A stretch of 64,000 nucleotides of DNA from Halorussus lipolyticus (GTDB lineage Archaea > Halobacteriota > Halobacteria > Halobacteriales > Haladaptataceae). Positions 16,105 through 24,778 of this stretch are shown here, one piece after another; position 1 is the stretch's first letter, and each line of letters opens with the position of its first letter. The notes under the pieces are model-generated. The model worked only from the letters and a program-made list of their open reading frames with translations. It was not told the origin of the DNA and ran no database searches. The position numbers were made by a program, and so were the translations under genes. Where the stretch lies: positions 3,058,955 through 3,122,954 of the forward strand of contig NZ_CP119804.1 in assembly GCF_029338375.1 (NCBI RefSeq). Reading direction: 5' to 3'.

Positions 16105-16920
16105 TCACTCCGGCGGGCCGAGGGAGACGAACTCCAGTCCCCTCTTGCCGAGTAATTTCCGCGCTCGCTCGGTCACCGACGGCGAGACCAGAATCCCGCG
16201 AATCTCGGCGTCCGCGTGGAGGTCCCGGTCCAGCGCCTCGACGTAGCGCGCGAGTTGGCCCACCGCGTCCGGCCCGACTCGCTTGCGCTTGAGTTCGACC
16301 ACGATGGTCTTGCCGTCCCGGTCCTCGCCGTAGATGTCCACCGCGCCGGCGGGGGTCTCGCGCTCGGTGGCCAGCGGTCGGAACCCCGGTTCCACGAGGT
16401 CCGGGTCGTCCAAGATTCGCTGGCGGAGGTCCTCCTCGGTGCCTCGGAGGGCGAGGTCACGCTGGTCGGTCACGTCGAAGGTGGCGACCTGTTGGACCTG
16501 CTCGAAGGCGACGAGGAGTTCCTCGTCGGGCGACGACCGCACGCTCCGAATCCGGAACTGGCCGTCCTCGACGCCGGCCTCGTGGGCGCACCCCGGCGGT
16601 TGCCAGTTGACGGGTTTCTGGCCCTCGTCGGTGTGGACCAGCGCGGTCCCGTCGGGTTTGAGGACGACCAGTCGGTCGCCGGGACCGAGGGTGCTGACAG
16701 CGCGGCCCTCGTACTCGACGGTACACCGGCCGAAGACGGTAATCATCTCGGCGCGGTCGATTGCGGTGGCGACTCGGGCGCGGGCCTCCTCGGCGTCGGG
16801 TCGGTGGAGGGTGTCGCTCTCGGCGGGATGCTCCCCAGAGCCATCGCTGGTCGAGTCGCCGTCCGCGGGGTCGCTGTCTGCGGAATCACCGCTTGCGGGG
16901 TCGCCGTCTGCGAATGTCAC
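16105..16920 (-). CDS. nucS: Endonuclease NucS (EndoMS)
   Basis: 271 residues. The C-terminal nuclease domain shows GAVDIYGEDRDGKTIVVELKRKRVGPDAVGQLARYVEALDRD. This is the D-(E/D)xK core of the RecB-like fold, with the GQLxRY motif typical of NucS. The N-terminal DNA-binding half has the beta-rich ITVFGRCTVEYEGRAVSTLGPGDRLVVLKPDG. Known NucS proteins cut mismatched or branched DNA and interact with PCNA. The first ~40 residues are a haloarchaeal acidic repeat-like extension (DGDPASGDSADSDPADG...), so the start could be internal. MutS is encoded 2.4 kb away. Confidence 0.93.
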   Translation of the reverse strand: MTFADGDPASGDSADSDPADGDSTSDGSGEHPAESDTLHRPDAEEARARVATAIDRAEMITVFGRCTVEYEGRAVSTLGPGDRLVVLKPDGTALVHTDEGQKPVNWQPPGCAHEAGVEDGQFRIRSVRSSPDEELLVAFEQVQQVATFDVTDQRDLALRGTEEDLRQRILDDPDLVEPGFRPLATERETPAGAVDIYGEDRDGKTIVVELKRKRVGPDAVGQLARYVEALDRDLHADAEIRGILVSPSVTERARKLLGKRGLEFVSLGPPE

Positions 16921-16999
16921 TATCCCGGCGTAGGCGGCGAGCGCACTAAAGCGGCCCGCGTCGGCGAGGTGACGAGCAGGCAGACAGTCGAAGGGCCGC

Positions 17000-17593
17000 T
17001 CAGTCGGGCAGAATCACCTCCCGGTCGGCGTCCCACGCCGTCACGCGCTCGGCGAGGTAGTCGGTCGCCTCGGCGGGCGAGAAGCACTCGCGGTCCACCG
17101 CGTCGCCGACCACGGTTTTAGTTCCGCGGAACCACCCCCGGAAGTAGTCGGCGTCGTCGCCGACTGCGACCAGCGCGCCGTGGCCGACCGTCTCGCTTCG
17201 CTCGACCTCCTCGCAGTCGCCTTCGAGGCCGAACCAGCAGACGTGGAAGGCCGTGGTCTCGTAGTCGGTCCCGACGCGGTAGACGGCCTCGTGGTGGAGG
17301 AAATCGAGGTGTTCGCCGACGATTTCGGCGAGCGAGCAGTCGGTGGCTATCGGTTCGGGGTCCACCGCGAACGACGAGTCCGTGGCGAAGGGGGTATCAG
17401 CAGAGAGGCGACCGCACAGCGCGAAGTCGGCCCCGCCCCAGTGAGAGCGATGGAGGTCGTAGCGGGGGTCCTCGGCGGTTTCGTCGGCCTCGCGGGAGAG
17501 CGGCCGGTCGGCGTCGTCGAAGGGTGGTGTGTCGTCGGCGGGTCCATCGTCGGTGTCGTCGCGGCGGTAAGCCAGCAGTGCGCGGTGTCCCAT
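17000..17593 (-). CDS. Haloarchaeal conserved protein (DUF6735-like)
   Basis: 197 residues, acidic and soluble. It begins MGHRALLAYRRDD, typical of a haloarchaeal family that I tentatively match to DUF6735. A conserved middle section reads FLHHEAVYRVGTDYETTAFHVCWFGLEG, and a C-terminal section reads GWFRGTKTVVGDAVDRECFSPAEATDYLAERV. There is no catalytic motif I can name. It is monocistronic, with its promoter presumably in the AT-rich spacer upstream. Confidence 0.7.
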   Translation of the reverse strand: MGHRALLAYRRDDTDDGPADDTPPFDDADRPLSREADETAEDPRYDLHRSHWGGADFALCGRLSADTPFATDSSFAVDPEPIATDCSLAEIVGEHLDFLHHEAVYRVGTDYETTAFHVCWFGLEGDCEEVERSETVGHGALVAVGDDADYFRGWFRGTKTVVGDAVDRECFSPAEATDYLAERVTAWDADREVILPD

Positions 17594-18023
17594 CGGGGCG
17601 AGTTGGCCGCCCCTTTCGATTTAAATCTACGCTGGACCGGCGGGCAGTATTTCGATACGTGTCTAACCGTCGGTTGCTCCTCGTCGGCGTGAACAAACAG
17701 TCCGAAAGACAATCTTTTGATTTCTAAAGCCGTCTAAACATTCCTGAAGGAACTGTAAAAGTGTCCGAACCTATCCGTCACGACCGCGACCGAGGACCTC
17801 CTCGGCAACCGTTCCACGCGGCGGTTGGCGCTATCCATCCTGCGCCCAATCGGCGCGCGAGCAAGCGAGGCCACCATCGGGGTCGGGAAATCGCGCTCAT
17901 CTGTCGGCCTGAACCACCGAGGCGGAATTTCGGGGCCTCGACCGCCGGAAGTCCCCTTTTAAACTCCGTGAGTGGTGAACCCCGCCGCTTTTTATCGTGA
18001 CCGGCGTACTTAGTCAGGATTGA
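17594..18023. other. Spacer with divergent promoters and possible HTH-gene remnant
   Basis: About 430 bases. An AT-rich patch (17700-17760, with GATTTCTAAAG and GTAAAAG) and a TTTTTATC box near 17987 provide promoters. A short reading around 17797-17840 gives DLLGNRSTRRLALSIL, reminiscent of the start of haloarchaeal DUF7344-type wHTH proteins, but it is not followed by a plausible domain. This may be decayed sequence. No intact gene is supported. Confidence 0.4.
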
Positions 18024-18347
18024 ATGGGTAACGAACGTCAAAATCTAGTCGGCGACGCGCTGAATCACCCCCGACGACGCGCGGTGATTCGCCGTTTGGT
18101 CACCAAGTACCTCCCGATACCCGTTCCCTCGTTCGCAACGTATCTCGCTCTCTCTCAGTTTCCCGACGCCGAAACCGACGATTTCGAGGCCTTCCGGGCC
18201 GAGGTGTACGACGAACTCGTCCGGACCCACCTGCCGAAACTCCACGAGGCCGGTATCGTGGACTACGACCCCGAGGTCGGTGACGGCGTTATCGACGAGG
18301 GACCGGAGTTCGAACGCGCCGTGGCGCTCGTGGAGCGTCCGGCGTAG
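18024..18347 (+). CDS. Small haloarchaeal HTH-like protein
   Basis: 107 residues. NLVGDALNHPRRRAVIRRLVTKYLPIPVPSFATYLAL, then EVYDELVRTHLPKLHEAGIVDYDPEVG, has the layout of haloarchaeal winged-helix proteins of the DUF7344/ArsR-like type: helix, short linker, the HxxLPKLxxAGxVDYD recognition helix and wing. It is probably a DNA-binding regulator with unknown targets. The start ATG lies ~35 bases after a TTTTTATC TATA-like box. Confidence 0.72.
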   Translation: MGNERQNLVGDALNHPRRRAVIRRLVTKYLPIPVPSFATYLALSQFPDAETDDFEAFRAEVYDELVRTHLPKLHEAGIVDYDPEVGDGVIDEGPEFERAVALVERPA

Positions 18348-18377
18348 CGCCTCGTCTGTCTCGCACTTTTCCCGGAC

Positions 18378-18752
18378 TCAGGCGATGGCTTCCTCCTCGT
18401 CGTCGGCCGAGACGAGGTGTTCCATCCCCCAGTCGCGCATCTCGTAGATGAGCGGTTCCAGCGACTCGCCCTGTTCTGTCAGCGAGTAGTTCACCCGAAC
18501 CGGCTTTTCGCTCACGATTTCGCGGTTCACTAACTGCTTCTCCTCCAAATCGTCGAGGCTGTCCGAGAGGACCTTGCTGGAGATGCCCCCAACGTCGTCT
18601 TTGAGTTCGTTGAACCCCATCGGCCCGCCGTCGAGGAGTCGGTGGATGACCACGGGGTGCCACTTCTTGCCGACCAGCGTCGCAGTCGCGGTAATCGGAC
18701 ACCACTCCTTGCCGGCGCACCAGATTGGCAGTCTCTCCTCGGAGTCGCTCAT
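18378..18752 (-). CDS. HxlR-family winged-helix transcriptional regulator
   Basis: 124 residues with the HxlR signature: WCPITATATLVGKKWHPVVIHRLLDGGPMGFNELKDDVGGISSKVLSDSLDDLEEKQLVNREIV, then VRVNYSLTEQGESLEPLIYEMRDWG. Cys12 and Cys18 flank the first helix; some HxlR proteins sense thiol-reactive signals with an N-terminal cysteine, so a redox role is conceivable. The ATG at 18752 is preferred over the longer frame. It is convergent with the small HTH gene. Confidence 0.9.
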   Translation of the reverse strand: MSDSEERLPIWCAGKEWCPITATATLVGKKWHPVVIHRLLDGGPMGFNELKDDVGGISSKVLSDSLDDLEEKQLVNREIVSEKPVRVNYSLTEQGESLEPLIYEMRDWGMEHLVSADDEEEAIA

Positions 18753-18821
18753 GCGGGGCGGTACTCCCGCCGGGCAAAAATAGTTACTTCTTCCCATCTA
18801 GTTACCGAGAGTAACCGACCC

Positions 18822-19205
18822 TCAATCTTCTCGGAGCGTCTCGACGCACTCGTCCAGAAAGTCGGGGTACTGAAAGCTCGCGTCGGGTTCGAGTTTGACC
18901 ACGACCCCGCGATTCCGCGAGAGGTAGAGGTGGACCGCCGTGGCCTTCTCGTGGCGCAGGAGCATGGCTTTCGCCTCCCCGAGATGGAAGTAGACGTCCT
19001 CTACGTGTTCGCGGTTGAACACCGCCAGCGACCGGTGGATGATGGTGTCGAGTTCGAGGCCCGAGAGGTCGGCTTTGAGGTCGCCGCGGATGTAGCGCAC
19101 GTCGTAGGAGTAGTCGTCGCTGTCGAAGGAGGCGACCCACCGGAGTCGGTCGCCGAACGTCTCTTCGAGGTCGTCCGTGAGTCGGTCGTACCGGGGTTTC
19201 GGCAT
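18822..19205 (-). CDS. Conserved haloarchaeal protein of unknown function
   Basis: 127 residues, alpha/beta, soluble and acidic. The sequence MPKPRYDRLTDDLEETFGDRLRWVASFDSDDYSYDVRYIRGDL, then VEDVYFHLGEAKAMLLRHEKATAVHLYLSRNRGVVVKLEPDA, is recognisable as a recurrent haloarchaeal family without assigned function. It is 65 bases downstream of mutS on the same strand, so read-through co-transcription is possible. The ATG at 19205 avoids an Arg-rich overlap with mutS. Confidence 0.7.
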   Translation of the reverse strand: MPKPRYDRLTDDLEETFGDRLRWVASFDSDDYSYDVRYIRGDLKADLSGLELDTIIHRSLAVFNREHVEDVYFHLGEAKAMLLRHEKATAVHLYLSRNRGVVVKLEPDASFQYPDFLDECVETLRED

Positions 19206-19270
19206 GGAGGGACGCACGAGACGAATGCTCAAAAGCGTTCGTGGCGGGCGGGTCGCCATCGGGTCCGCTC

Positions 19271-21916
19271 TCACTCCACGTCGCGCTTGAGTTCGGCGAG
19301 TTCGTTCATCGCCTCCAAGGGCGTCATCGTCGCCACGTCCATGTCCCGGAGTCGCTCCGCCAGCGCGTCCGCCGACCCGTCGGCCACCGCCTCGGGCGTG
19401 GGGCTTTGGTCCGGTTCGGGCGCTCGTTCCGCCTCTCGCTCGTCGTCCGCCACGCCGGCAGACTCGGGGTGCGTCTCGCTGAGCAAGTCCCGAGCGCGCT
19501 CCACCACGTCGTCCGGGACGCCGGCCTCCCGAGCGACCTGCACGCCGTAGGAGGCCGTGGCCGCTCCTCGGCGCACGTCGTGGTCGAACGAGACCTCCTC
19601 GTCTGTCTGGTCCGCGGCGAAGTGGAGGTTGAACGCGCGAGGCAGTTCGTCGGCGGTTTCGGTGAGTTCGTGGTGATGGGTCGCAAAGAGGGTGAGAGCG
19701 CCGATTTCGTCGTGGACGTACTCGGTGACGGCGCGGGCGATGGCGAGGCCGTCGGTGGTGCTGGTGCCCCGGCCCACTTCGTCCAGCAGGACCAGCGACT
19801 CGTCGGTCGCGCTCCGGAGAATCGAGGAGAGTTCGACCATCTCGACCATGAAGGTGGAGCGTCCTCCGGCGATGTCGTCGCTCGCGCCGACTCGGGTGAA
19901 CACCCTGTCTACCGGGTCGATGCGGGCGCTGGCGGCGGGGACGAAGCTACCGGTCTGGGCGAGGACGGTGACGAGAGCCACCTGTCGCATGTAGGTCGAT
20001 TTGCCCGACATGTTCGGCCCGGTGATGACCGCGAAGGCCGACTCGGGGTCGAGGTGGGCGTCGTTGGGCACGAACGACTGCTGGGTGCGCTCGACCACCG
20101 GGTGACGACCGCCCTCGATGTGGATGCCGTCGCCGCCGATTTTGGGCCGGGCGTAGTCCCGCGTGGCGGCGACTTCCGCGAGGGCGGCCAGCACGTCCAC
20201 TTCGGCGAGGGCGTCGGCGAGGGCTTGGACGCGCTCGGATTCGTCTGCGACCTCGCTCCGCACTTCGCGGAACAGTTCGTGTTCGAGGTCGTCGGCCCGG
20301 TTCTCGGCGCGCAGAATCTCGTCCTCGCGCTCCTTGAGTTCGGGGGTGTAGAACCGCTCGGAGTTCTTGAGCGTCTGTCTGCGGTTGTAGTCGTCGGGCA
20401 CCGAATCGAGGTTCGGGTTCGTGACCTCGATGTAGTAGCCGTGGACCGAGTTGTGCCCGACCTTCAGCGAGTCGATGCCGGTGCGCTCGCGCTCCTGCTG
20501 TTCGAGGCTGTCTATCCACGCTTTGCCCTCGCGTTCGGTCTCTCTCAGCGAATCGAGTTCGTCGTCGTAGCCCTCCCGAATCACGTCGCCCTCGGTAATC
20601 TCGCGGGGCGGGTTCTCCCGAATCGCTCGCTCGACGAGATTTCGCACGTCCGCCAACTCGTCCAGACGCTCGCGGAGTTCGGCGAGTTTCGGACTCTCGA
20701 AGTCGGCCATCTCGGCCTTGAGTTCGGGCACCACGTCGAGGGTGTCCTTGAGCGACCGGAGGTCCCGAGCGTTGGCCCGACCGCGGGAGATTCTGGCGAT
20801 GAGACGCTCGATGTCGTACACGTCCCGGAGGAGTTCCCGGACCTCCTCGCGGGCCTGTAGGTTGTGGGTCCACTCCTCGACGGCGTCGAGTCGGGCCTCG
20901 ATGCGGTCGGGTTCGAGGAGGGGCCGCCGAAGCCAGTCTTTCAACTTCCGACTTCCGAGCGCGCAGGAGGTCTCGTCCAGCACCCCCAGCAGGGTCACGT
21001 CGTCGTCGCCGTGGACCGTCCGGCGGTCGAACAGTTCGAGGCTTGAGAGCGCCACCCGGTCCAACAGCATGTACTCGCGGGGTTCGTACCGAGTGAGGTG
21101 GTTGAGGTAGTCGAGGTGGCCGCCGTCGTCGGCGTCCACTCCCTCGCTGTCCCCCGCCACGCCGCCGCGGGTGTACTCGGCGTAGGCCAGCAGGGCACCG
21201 CAGGCCCGGATTTCCACGTCGGCGGTGAGTCGCGCGTCGGGGGACCCGAAGTAGCTCTCGACCTTCTCGGCCGCTGTCTCGAACTCGAACGCCTCTGGGT
21301 CGTGGGGCGTCACCATGCAGTCGGCGTCGAAGGGGTCGGCGGTGGTCTCGGGTTCCACGATGGCCTCCGCCGGGGCGAATCGGCTTACCTCGTCGGCGAC
21401 GGTTTCGGCTCTGCGGGTGCTGGTCGCGTAGAAGTCGCCGGTCGAAACGTCCAGCAGGGCCAGTCCGTATCTGTCGGGGTCCTCGGTCAGGCACGCCACG
21501 AAGTTGTTGTCGTCGGTATCGAGGAGTTCGTCCTCTGTCAAGGTGCCCGGCGTGACGACGCGGGTGACTGCCCTATCGACGACGCCGGTGGTCTCCTCGG
21601 GTTCCTGCACTTGGTCTGCGACGGCGACCCGGTAGCCAGCGTCCAGTAAGGTCTCGATGTACGACTCGGCGCTGTCGATGGGGATGCCCGCCATCGGGTA
21701 AGTGCCGGTCGAGTCCTCGCGCTGTGTCAGCGCGATTTCGAGGAGTCTGGCCGTCCGTTCGGCGGCCTCGCAGAAGGTTTCGTAGAAATCGCCGACCTGA
21801 AAGAGGACGAGCGAGTCGTCGTACCGCCGACAGAGTTCGAAGTACTGGCTCATCATCGGCGTCAACTCGTCCTCGTTCTCGGCCATCTTCTCGGGTTCCC
21901 CCAGCGCCGCGTCCAT
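19271..21916 (-). CDS. mutS: DNA mismatch repair protein MutS
   Basis: 881 residues, full length. The N-terminal mismatch-recognition domain includes [30 protein letters not shown] (the F-x-E wedge region). Connector, core and clamp follow. The ATPase domain has the Walker [14 protein letters not shown] and the Walker [17 protein letters not shown], then ATHHHELTE. It recognises mispairs and recruits MutL. An acidic insertion (~residues 815-850, Glu/Asp/Pro-rich) precedes the C-terminal dimerisation helices. MutL is not in the window, while nucS, encoding an alternative mismatch nuclease, is nearby. Confidence 0.96.
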   Translation of the reverse strand: MDAALGEPEKMAENEDELTPMMSQYFELCRRYDDSLVLFQVGDFYETFCEAAERTARLLEIALTQREDSTGTYPMAGIPIDSAESYIETLLDAGYRVAVADQVQEPEETTGVVDRAVTRVVTPGTLTEDELLDTDDNNFVACLTEDPDRYGLALLDVSTGDFYATSTRRAETVADEVSRFAPAEAIVEPETTADPFDADCMVTPHDPEAFEFETAAEKVESYFGSPDARLTADVEIRACGALLAYAEYTRGGVAGDSEGVDADDGGHLDYLNHLTRYEPREYMLLDRVALSSLELFDRRTVHGDDDVTLLGVLDETSCALGSRKLKDWLRRPLLEPDRIEARLDAVEEWTHNLQAREEVRELLRDVYDIERLIARISRGRANARDLRSLKDTLDVVPELKAEMADFESPKLAELRERLDELADVRNLVERAIRENPPREITEGDVIREGYDDELDSLRETEREGKAWIDSLEQQERERTGIDSLKVGHNSVHGYYIEVTNPNLDSVPDDYNRRQTLKNSERFYTPELKEREDEILRAENRADDLEHELFREVRSEVADESERVQALADALAEVDVLAALAEVAATRDYARPKIGGDGIHIEGGRHPVVERTQQSFVPNDAHLDPESAFAVITGPNMSGKSTYMRQVALVTVLAQTGSFVPAASARIDPVDRVFTRVGASDDIAGGRSTFMVEMVELSSILRSATDESLVLLDEVGRGTSTTDGLAIARAVTEYVHDEIGALTLFATHHHELTETADELPRAFNLHFAADQTDEEVSFDHDVRRGAATASYGVQVAREAGVPDDVVERARDLLSETHPESAGVADDEREAERAPEPDQSPTPEAVADGSADALAERLRDMDVATMTPLEAMNELAELKRDVE

Positions 21917-22114
21917 GGGTGCAAGTAGAGTGGTCCCAGCCCAATAAGCAATCGGAACTCGGCGAGGGGACGGCGATTCGTGGGTCGGATAGACGGCCGG
22001 ACTTGCTAACTTTGCGGTCGTCGCCGTCGCTTTCCCGGACTGGTGGCCGACTCGGAACCGACAGAATCACGGGCGGACGGAAGGGCTAACCTTCGGTAGC
22101 GACTACGAACGGCC

Positions 22115-22495
22115 ATGAATCAAGCCACCGACAAGCCGGTCCACCTCGAAGACGCCGACGACCTCGACGCCTTCGTCGCCGACAACGACCTCGCGCTGGT
22201 CGATTTCTACACCGAGGGGTGTTCGCTCTGTCAGGCCATCGAACCCGTGGTGGGCAACGTCGCTCGCGCCACCGACGTCGCCGTCGCGCTCTGCAATCCC
22301 CGCGACGACCCGCCGCTGATAGAGCGCTTCGACGTGCGGAGCGTGCCGACCCTCCTGCTGTTCGAGGACGGCGAACTGGTCGACAAGATGGCCGACGGGT
22401 TCCAAGGCACCGATGCCGTCGTGGAGTTCGTGGAGCGTCGTGGCGAGGACGCCGACAGCGACGGGGCGACCGCCGCGGAGAGCGACGACGAGTAA
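22115..22495 (+). CDS. Thioredoxin-fold protein with CSLC active site
   Basis: 126 residues with a thioredoxin fold. FYTEGCSLCQAIEP carries Cys36 and Cys39 in a non-standard CxxC (SL instead of GP). The cis-proline segment is RSVPTLLLFEDGELVDKM. The last ~20 residues are acidic. The changed dipeptide should raise the redox potential, so it may act as an oxidant or isomerase rather than the main reductant; that is inference. There is no signal peptide. Confidence 0.88.
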   Translation: MNQATDKPVHLEDADDLDAFVADNDLALVDFYTEGCSLCQAIEPVVGNVARATDVAVALCNPRDDPPLIERFDVRSVPTLLLFEDGELVDKMADGFQGTDAVVEFVERRGEDADSDGATAAESDDE

Positions 22496-22780
22496 CAGTA
22501 GGGAATGACGCGCTGGGCTCTCGGGTAACTACACATTTCCTAAAGACAATAGTAGATTTTTAAAGGAATTGTTCCATTGTCTCCGGTGGACGCGCAGTTA
22601 TCGCGTGACCACCGCGCCCGCAACTCGACTACTCCTGCAACTCGATTTCGATGGCGACCATTCCCTCGGTCGTCCGCTGGCAGTCAGTCGCCCGGTTTCC
22701 GACTGGCGCGCCACCGAGGAGATACCGGAAATCCCGACCGCCGAGCGTCCGCTTTTGGGTCCGCGGACCCAACCTCGCCC

Positions 22781-23416
22781 GTGAGCCAGCAATCCACCGA
22801 CGCCCTGTCGATTTACTCCGATTACGTCTGCCCGTTCTGCTACCTCGGCAAGGCCGCGATGGAGGAGTACCGCCAGCAAGCCGACGACCCGCCCGAGGTC
22901 GAGTGGCGCTTCTACGACCTCCGGGGGTACAAGCGCAACCCCGACGGGAGCATCGACCACGACGTAGCCGACGGCAAGGACGACGACTACTTCGAACAGG
23001 TCCGGGAGAACGTCGAGCGACTCAAGAACCGCTACGACGTGGAGATGGACCTCGACTTCTCGACGGACGTGGACTCGTGGAACGCCCAGCAGGCCGCCCT
23101 CTACGTCCGCCAGAGCTACGACGAGGACACCTTCCTCGACTTCCACGAATCCGTCTTCGAGGTCCTCTGGCAGGAGGGTCGGGACATCGGCGACCCGGAC
23201 GTGCTGGCCGACATCGCCGACGAGACCGGCATCGACTCCGAGGAAATCCGGGATGCGACCGACGACGAGACGCTCGAAGCCGAACTCCGCGAGCGGTTCG
23301 AGCAGGCCCAGCAGGCCGGCGTCTCGGGCATTCCGACCTTCGTCTACGAGGGCCACGCCGCCCGCGGCGCGATTCCGCCCGAGCAGTTCGAGCGACTGAT
23401 CGAAGGCGGCCAGTAA
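22781..23416 (+). CDS. DsbA-family (FrnE-like) oxidoreductase
   Basis: 211 residues from a GTG at 22781. A longer in-frame reading exists, but its first 68 residues are Arg/Pro-rich non-homologous sequence. IYSDYVCPFCYLGKAAMEEY carries Cys17 and Cys20 in the CPFC motif. The helical insertion and C-terminal QAGVSGIPTFVYEGHAARGAIPPEQFERLIEG (cis-Pro) match the FrnE/DsbA-like 2-hydroxychromene-isomerase superfamily. It is cytosolic, probably a thiol-disulfide oxidoreductase in redox stress. Confidence 0.9.
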   Translation: MSQQSTDALSIYSDYVCPFCYLGKAAMEEYRQQADDPPEVEWRFYDLRGYKRNPDGSIDHDVADGKDDDYFEQVRENVERLKNRYDVEMDLDFSTDVDSWNAQQAALYVRQSYDEDTFLDFHESVFEVLWQEGRDIGDPDVLADIADETGIDSEEIRDATDDETLEAELRERFEQAQQAGVSGIPTFVYEGHAARGAIPPEQFERLIEGGQ

Positions 23417-23506
23417 CTTCCGAAATCGAGTCAGTCGTCGCTATTTTCGATAATGGAAGGGTAGAACAGGAAACCATAATTACAAGCACGATATAACGTG
23501 GGTCAA

Positions 23507-24424
23507 ATGGCCGTAAGTCGAATATTCAATCAGTTCACCCTTTTCGACATCTTCGGTAATCTTATTCCCGGAACCATCGTCTTGGCCGCGCTCGTTTCCG
23601 TCTTTCCGATGGAAAACGTGACGCAAATCGCCTCCGCACCGCTCGGAATTCAGTTCCTCCTCGCCATCATCGCGTTCGCACTCGGTCACGTTATCCAGCA
23701 ACACGCCTCCGAAGCGGCGGGCAAACGTGAAACGTTCAAGTTCACTATCCTCTCTGCCCAATCGTACGATACGTCTCCCTCGACTGGAGTAGACGACTAC
23801 GACGGCAATCAAAGGCGTCTCTATCTGCCGTACTATTACTGGAACGAGTGTATCGGGGACCCAGTTCGTGAATACGTCGGCCAATCTCTCGTGGGTCGAA
23901 TCACCGTTTTCCCTGCTCGTCTCTATCGGTCGGTCATCGAGGCCGTACTCTTGGTCAAAGTGAAAAAAGACGAACCGCTCCCCGACAACCGGTTGGCGAG
24001 TAAAGTTTGGAAAATTTGTAAGAAGAAGTACCGTCTGGACAACAACTACAACAACTACGGTGACCTCCTCCATCTCATTTCGAGCGACTTGGAAAACCAC
24101 GGCACGTCCCGCGCGTTACGATTTCAAGCGATTCGAAATTTCCAGCGCGGAATGTGGATTGCCTGCTTCTATGCTTCCGTCCTCTACTTCTGGGTCGAGT
24201 TTTCCCAGTTTCTTCCGAGACTGTTCTATGATTGGCTTTCCGTAATCGGTATTCAACCGTGGACGCCCGCGATACTCGACATCTGGAGTCCCGTCTGGAC
24301 GCTTTGGCTCCTTACTGGAATTGTCTCGTACTCCTTCTGGGAACTCAAGGAGAAGTACGAAGAAGAGTTCATAGAATACCTTTTCACCGATTACGTCACG
24401 TCTCAGTCGGGAGAATTGGCCTAA
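23507..24424 (+). CDS. Low-GC membrane protein of unknown function
   Basis: About 305 residues. N-terminal helices (LFDIFGNLIPGTIVLAALVSVFP and GIQFLLAIIAFALGHVIQQ) are followed by a ~150-residue Tyr/Asn/Lys-rich soluble part and two C-terminal helices (WIACFYASVLYFWVEF and VWTLWLLTGIVSYSFWEL). The FDIFGNLIPG opening is a pattern I associate with hypothetical membrane proteins of accessory islands, some next to defence genes. Base composition and codon use (aat, att, aga-type) differ sharply from neighbours, suggesting recent transfer. Its stop codon overlaps that of the convergent next gene. An upstream GTG (23498) is an alternative start. Confidence 0.7.
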   Translation: MAVSRIFNQFTLFDIFGNLIPGTIVLAALVSVFPMENVTQIASAPLGIQFLLAIIAFALGHVIQQHASEAAGKRETFKFTILSAQSYDTSPSTGVDDYDGNQRRLYLPYYYWNECIGDPVREYVGQSLVGRITVFPARLYRSVIEAVLLVKVKKDEPLPDNRLASKVWKICKKKYRLDNNYNNYGDLLHLISSDLENHGTSRALRFQAIRNFQRGMWIACFYASVLYFWVEFSQFLPRLFYDWLSVIGIQPWTPAILDIWSPVWTLWLLTGIVSYSFWELKEKYEEEFIEYLFTDYVTSQSGELA

Positions 24425-24705
24425 GACCGAGCGACGGCGTTGTTTAACTGCTTTTTCGGTTCGTCGGTGATTTCCGCGAAACGCCACACCGTGTGACGCT
24501 TATCCTGACTCTTCAGAGTGGCTATAATCGTCTCGCCCTCGTTCAACTCCTCAACCCGATTTTTTAGTTTCGAGTCGTACTGCGCGTTCATCTCTACTGC
24601 CACGAGGTATCCCGAGCGTTGTGGGTGCAGGTCTTCGAGCCACACGTCTCCCTGCGAATCGACAATATCTTCCACCCGATAACGCGACGTAACCTCGTGA
24701 CTCAT
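24421..24705 (-). CDS. Small unknown protein convergent with the low-GC membrane gene
   Basis: 94 residues, predicted mostly beta: SRYRVEDIVDSQGDVWLEDLHPQRSGYLVAVEMNAQYDSKLKNRVEELNEGETIIATLKSQDKRHTVWRFAEI. The layout (a loop of hydrophobic strands and a basic helix) is compatible with an OB/S1-like nucleic-acid-binding fold, but no family is recognised. It is also less GC-rich than the surroundings. A CATATACC box ~27 bases upstream of the ATG suggests a leaderless transcript. Its stop is interlocked (CTAA) with that of the membrane gene. Confidence 0.65.
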   Translation of the reverse strand: MSHEVTSRYRVEDIVDSQGDVWLEDLHPQRSGYLVAVEMNAQYDSKLKNRVEELNEGETIIATLKSQDKRHTVWRFAEITDEPKKQLNNAVARS

Positions 24706-24778
24706 TGTACAATGGGTTCTCTATTCCACGGTATATGATTGTTGTGGAAACCGGCATAAACAAAGGGAACGGCCGGGT

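Noticed and set aside
16790-16920. Tandem repeat array at the nucS 5' end
   Set aside because: The repeated GGGTCGCCGTC-type units encode an acidic Ser/Asp-rich N-terminal extension; a low-complexity coding region rather than a separate element.
17761-18000. 79-codon plus-strand frame upstream of the small HTH gene
   Set aside because: Arg/Pro/His-rich product with no homology; the region contains promoter elements instead.
19241-20860. A 539-codon plus-strand frame opposite mutS
   Set aside because: Antisense shadow of mutS with no domain similarity; typical of codon-biased GC-rich genes.
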